Both the position numbers and the translations under genes were made by a program. Shown in pieces: positions 59,697 to 64,000 of a DNA stretch of 64,000 nt; position 1 is the stretch's first letter, and each line of letters begins with the position of its first letter. This DNA comes from Spinellus fusiger (taxonomy: Eukaryota > Mucoromycota > Mucoromycetes > Mucorales > Phycomycetaceae). The stretch covers positions 186,001 to 250,000 of the forward strand of contig JALLLS010000005.1 of NCBI GenBank assembly GCA_025094145.1, in the 5' to 3' direction. The notes below the pieces were generated by a model. It saw only the letters and a list, made by a program, of their open reading frames with translations. It was not told the origin of the DNA and searched no databases.

Positions 59697-61264
59697 ATGT
59701 CTTCACCAATTGATCTTTTACGTAGCCAAGTAGCAGAGGAATTAGGCCATGCAGTGACTATCATTGGTAAGAAAGAGGAAGCATCAGCAGTGACTCACAG
59801 TGCTTAGTATTGGGTGCTTCTGGTGACTTGGCAAAAAAGAAGACCTATCCTGCTTTGTTCAGTCTCTTCCGTAATGGATTCTTGCCTGAAAAAACACGCA
59901 TTATTGGTTATGCACGTACAAGCATGCAACACGAGGAATATATTGAACGTATTACACACTATATCAAGACAGAAGACAATGAGAAACTGGATGGATTCAA
60001 GGCAATCACTAGCTATGTCTCTGGTCAGTACGATAAAGACGAGGCCTGGTTGAACCTGAACCAAGAAATCGAAAAGAGTGAGGCAGAACGCGAAATAAAG
60101 ACAGGTGCTCAGCACAGAATCTTCTACATGGCGCTTCCTCCCTCTGTTTTTGTTCCTGTCGCCAAAGGTCTCAAGAAAAATGTCTATGGAAAGCGAGGCC
60201 TTAACCGCATCATTGTCGAGAAACCCTTTGGTATGGACACCGAGACTTCCAATCAGCTTGGACATGAGTTGGGAGCTTTGTTCAAAGAGGAAGAGATCTA
60301 CCGCATTGATCATTACTTGGGCAAGGAAATGGTGAAGAACATCATGAACATTCGATTTGCCAACATCTTCTTTGGCAATATCTGGGATCGCAACTTTATT
60401 GATAATGTCCAGATCACCTTCAAAGAGCCTTTTGGTACAGAAGGACGTGGTGGTTACTTTGATGACTTTGGCATTATTCGTGATGTAATACAGAACCATC
60501 TCCTGCAGGTTCTGTCTTTGATTGCAATGGAGCGTCCTATTTCGACCAACCCTGAAGCCATTCGTGATGAAAAGGTCAAGGTACTCAAATGCATTCACCC
60601 CATTAAGCTAGAAGATGCTCTGTTGGGTCAATATGTGAGTGCTGATGGAAAGCCTGGTTATCTTGAAGATGATACACTCAAGAACAAGCAGAGTGTGACA
60701 CCCACATTTGCTGCTCTTGCTCTTTACATCAAAAATGAGCGTTGGGATGGTGTGCCCTTTATTCTCAGGGCAGGAAAGGCATTGAATGAAGCCAAGGTAG
60801 AAGTGCGTATCCAATTTCGCACTGTCCCTGGAAACCTGTACGCTGAAACCCCTCGCAATGAGTTGGTGATGCGTATCCAGCCAAAGGAGGCTGTTTATAT
60901 CAAGTTCAACAATAAACAGCCCGGTCTTTCTTACCAAACCATTCAAACTGATCTTGACTTGACCTACCATAGCCGTTACAAGGACATGTACATTCCAGAT
61001 GCCTATGAGTCTTTGATCTTGGACGTTATGCGCAAAGACCAGTCTAACTTTGTACGTAATGATGAGTTGGAGGCTGCCTGGAAAATCTTCACTCCCTTAT
61101 TACACTCTATTGACGGCAAGAAAGACTTGGATATTAAAACCTATCCTTACGGCTCTCGTGGACCAGCAGAACTCGCCCAATTCATCAAATCTCATGGCTA
61201 TGATCGCAAAGATAATTCTTATGTGTGGCCTCACCAAAGCTTGGCACCTAACAACAAGCTCTAG
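59697..61264 (+). CDS. Glucose-6-phosphate 1-dehydrogenase
   Basis: Two exons, 59697-59766 and 59808-61264, give 508 aa. A 41 nt intron splits codon 24, just before the NADP-binding motif GASGDLAKKK (residues 26-35). The active-site signature RIDHYLGKE is near residue 190, with the general-base His. EKPFG, NVQITFKEPFGTEGRGGYFD and ERPIS follow as in all eukaryotic G6PDs; the C-terminal domain ends in YVWPHQSLAP-like residues. The enzyme makes 6-phosphogluconolactone and NADPH, the committed step of the oxidative pentose phosphate pathway, in the cytosol. Length matches fungal Zwf1 (about 500 aa). An intron placed inside the dinucleotide-fold start is a common fungal arrangement. Confidence 0.97.
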
Positions 61265-62307
61265 ATATCTCTTTTGCATCTCCTCTCCCTTTTCTCTGTG
61301 TTTCTCTTTTGTTCTAATCTCATTCATTGGTGATTTCACCTAATCCATTAAATATCAGTATACACTACAAAAATATGAAAATATGAAGAAAAAGAAAAAA
61401 AAAGAGAGAGTCTTCCAAGTAAACATATACATGTGTCTAGTAAATAGTAGATAGTATGTATCCAGTATGTCCATGTTAGGATTTATCTTTGTATGGAGAA
61501 ATTAGTACATGAAGCAAAAAAAAAAGGTAGTTTGATTACAAACAACCATTATACGCAAACCATAAGGAAGTGAGAGGGGCTTTATCTCTCTCTCTCTCTA
61601 TATATATATATATAAAGAACACTAAGCATTGAATTCGGCACAAACACTTGCGTTATTCTATAGATTCTTAGTTTTAAAGACATCCTTCCATACTCACCCT
61701 TGCAGCACTCTACTTATTCCTTCTGCTGACTCTACAAACAGATAATAATAACCATGGCTACCGGGAAATCAAGGAGCCTTTCATGTAATTCAAGATATCA
61801 GGCCAATAAAAAATAATACTAGCCATTGGGTCAATGCATTCACTGTCTAAAAAAAAACAAGGCAGTTTATTTTTCAAGGTCCCACTCTTTAGAAAAGATA
61901 TCTTATACTTCAGAGAAAGGAGTATCTCCTTTTATAGATAGATATGAACCCATCTCTTCTTTTTTTAATCACTAAAATAAATATCTATTATAGAAGATAC
62001 CCTTTATATCTCTATTGAATTGTGAAAAGGATCCAAATAATCAATAAATAGATGCATATTATCCTTTTGTATAAGTCTATATCCACAGATTGAATTCTGG
62101 GAATGACTCTTCCTATACCACGGAAGTTGAATTTATATAAAATATAGATGCCACTGAAATTATTAATAGACTGGAACTCAATCATTGAATTATTCGGATA
62201 GAGAACAATGCTGATAGACCTGCCATTGTAGTGATTCTTTTAAACAGCAATATGTTTTTAAAGTCTTAATATACTATTTATACAGCGAGACAATTTCATA
62301 TTGTTCT

Positions 62308-62338
<31 letters not shown>

Positions 62339-62756
62339 AAGACAATACATTAAAAGATGATTCCAACTTGAATTGGACATGGAGAATGTAAATAACATCA
62401 AAAGAATAGTCAAGATATAGTATTATCATTATGAGAAATATTAATATCTATACTATAATTACATGCACAGCATATCACAATAAAAAAGATTGACCGAGAG
62501 AATACAGTTTACTCAACGACATCTTGGATATTTTTGTAAAAGAAGAAGAGCACATCATATTCATAAGAAGAAAAACATCTTCCAACAAGCCACAGAAAAG
62601 GCCATTCATTACAATCTTGCATTTTCGTTATAGACTGGCCATAACGCTGTTAATAGTCTCAGTAAATGTACTTTCCCCTCCAAGCCAACATGTCAGTGTG
62701 TCTGCAAGACTATATACAGTTTATCCTTCTTTCTTAGTATTAAAATGGTACGATTG
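61265..62756. other. AT-rich intergenic region
   Basis: 3' flank of G6PD, then AT-rich DNA with TC/TA and CA/TA microsatellites near 61580-61615 and 62310-62338. Nothing coding supported. Confidence 0.55.
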
Positions 62757-63110
62757 TTAGTCCTCATCAACTGGTACTTTTGATTCATCAGACCAGAGGA
62801 CCATCTTCTAGTCTTCTTCTGTCCAGTGAAGGTGGACCTTGGCCCAAGCAAGTTTCAAGCTCTTGTGTTTAATGCTGAGATATTTTCTGACCTCTCCTGT
62901 TAGAAGATAGGCCAAACCTCTTCATTATGTTTTTTTTTCTGAAAGTGTTCATGTCATTCTTTACGATATGAGATGGAGTTGTGGATCTCTCGCTAAAACG
63001 TATCCCACTTTCAGCATCACTGGTACTATTGACAGTTATGTTGTGTTCAATGAGACTAACTAGCACTGATTTATCTTTTTTGTCTTCGTTTTCAAGAGAG
63101 TAGCTTATTT
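62757..63110 (-). pseudogene. Tc1-type transposase remnant
   Basis: Minus-strand reading across two frames gives a Tc1-like stretch: FGLSSNRRGQKIS, then KHKSLKLAWAKVHLHWTEED, a stop, and KMVLWSDESK. LAWAKxHLxWTxEDWxxVxWSDES is the conserved segment around the first catalytic Asp of Tc1 transposases. A TAG replaces the expected Trp codon, and the second and third acidic residues are not found, so this is a truncated relic. Confidence 0.7.
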
Positions 63111-63149
63111 GTTTAGTAGTAGGAAAAAAAAGGCAGATAATAGAGTGAA

Positions 63150-63265
63150 AGAATAGGAAAGAAAAAATGAGTAGTAAGAATAGGAAAGAAAAAATGAGTA
63201 GTAAGAATAGGAAAGAAAAAATGAGTAGTAAGAATAGGAAAGAAAAAATGAGTAGTAAGAATAGA
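63150..63265. repeat. 27-bp minisatellite
   Basis: About four exact or near-exact copies of a unit containing GAAAGAAAAAATGAGTAGT. On the minus strand it encodes a 9-residue LFLLLIFSF repeat, which is incidental. Confidence 0.9.
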
Positions 63266-63266
63266 A

Positions 63267-63296
63267 ATTTCTCGAGCAAACTAGTGCTCGAGAAAT
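63267..63296. repeat. Perfect 12-bp inverted repeat (hairpin), ATTTCTCGAGCA stem
   Basis: ATTTCTCGAGCA, loop AACTAG, TGCTCGAGAAAT. It sits directly beside the 27-bp minisatellite and near the Tc1 relic, so it may be the joined ends of lost elements. Confidence 0.8.
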
Positions 63297-63834
63297 GAAA
63301 AAGCACTCATTTCAGAATTACAAGGATATTTACAAAAAGGCATCAAGTACAAAAAGTGCCTTGTGGCTAGAGATTGTAAGTTGCCGGTATGAGTTTTCTC
63401 TAAACAAAGTCATGCGTATTTGGATCCTCTCTCATCCACTCTAATGACAATCCAATGACGAGGGATACTTCACTGACAAGAATAAAAGAAATAAGACCTC
63501 ATATATAATAATAATAAAGTTTCTTTATATAACAGATGTTGGGCTTAAGATAAATAATGTCTACATCTACCATTTTGTACCATGCCTAATGATAAGGTAT
63601 AGTATGCATGTGAGTTTATAGTAGTTATAGTATTAAATAAGTAATAAAACATTAGACCGCCCCTTTAATCTATTGGTTGATTCTCTAAACCCTGAGTCTT
63701 CTTGGCTTTAAGTATTACAAAGGCCTGATGGGTGACACCATCTTATGCAGTACCAAGTATCAGCACCAGTGCTTGTTTACTGCATTAAAATATATTGACG
63801 TATCTTTGACCTTGTCTGACTGTCAGAGCCTCGC

Positions 63835-63999
63835 CTGTAATTTACTTGAGCTGAGTTCTGTGAAGTAACAGACCATGAGTTTCTTTGCTGTAGCTTTCTT
63901 GTGTGCGTCGAATCCGCTAATTTTTGGTTTGGCACTAGTGTTGTATCCAGAATAGCTGCTTGTGCTTGCTCAATAAGCTCCTCCAGTAGTACCATGAGT
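63835..63999 (-). pseudogene. Fragment of a multicopy element (KISGFDAHKKATAKK motif)
   Basis: A minus-strand frame reads SGYNTSAKPKISGFDAHKKA and then TAKKLMVCYFTELSSSKLQ, broken by a stop after THGTTGGAY. I associate this motif with repeated sequences in Mucorales from memory, without being able to check. It reaches nearly to the window edge. Confidence 0.35.
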
Positions 64000-64000
64000 C

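Noticed and set aside
59804..60970. Minus-strand frames of 264 and 120 codons inside G6PD
   Set aside because: Antisense shadows of a confidently identified enzyme.

Overview
The window is nuclear DNA from a filamentous fungus, most likely Mucoromycota. The grounds are: AT-rich intergenic DNA full of microsatellites; genes broken by many short GT-AG introns, some only 37-46 nt; a class C (GABA-B/glutamate type) GPCR; a WDR7/rabconnectin-3 beta homologue; and abundant Tc1/mariner-like (IS630) transposons. No rRNA, tRNA or CRISPR array was recognised. Exon boundaries were placed by hand from splice signals, reading-frame phase and remembered family sequences, so small details may shift.

Layout. 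1-859 (-): 5' end of a WDR7-like gene. 860-3743: unresolved minus-strand exon candidates. 3744-5951 (+): mitochondrial-type cation diffusion facilitator. 7198-7779 (-): small unknown gene. 9530-13426: fragmentary exons and minisatellites. 13427-15017 (-): FHA-RING ubiquitin ligase of the Dma/CHFR type. 18514-23445 (+): 17-exon class C GPCR. 23912-24638 (-) and 24789-26614 (+): a divergent pair, Ctr copper transporter and PIG-V/Gpi18 mannosyltransferase. 28258-30319 (-): ectonucleotide pyrophosphatase/phosphodiesterase. 31303-31883 (-): small Cys-rich protein. 36072-37112 (+): CBM48 (Crp1/Mdg1-like) protein, convergent with Mzm1/LYRM7 (37437-38042, -). 38162-47368: a 9.2 kb composite mobile structure. 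47398-50032: an older related repeat. 50587-51057 (+): small coiled-coil-like protein. 53673-56001 (+): neutral trehalase. 56486-57053 (+): small unknown gene. 59697-61264 (+): glucose-6-phosphate dehydrogenase. 61265-64000: AT-rich DNA with transposon remnants.

The resolved genes are unlinked housekeeping or signalling functions: metal transport (CDF, Ctr), GPI-anchor synthesis, storage-carbohydrate mobilisation (trehalase, CBM48 protein), the pentose phosphate pathway, complex III assembly (Mzm1), V-ATPase regulation (WDR7) and cell-cycle ubiquitination (Dma). I see no biosynthetic or defence cluster.

The most unusual region is 38162-47368. Two nearly identical 3.02 kb arms face each other as a giant inverted repeat. 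Each outer boundary coincides exactly with the end of a DD34E Tc1/mariner-like element plus a TA dinucleotide. Between the arms lies a serine-recombinase-like gene remnant and a second, different DD34E element. The left edge is only about 120 bp upstream of the MZM1 start codon.
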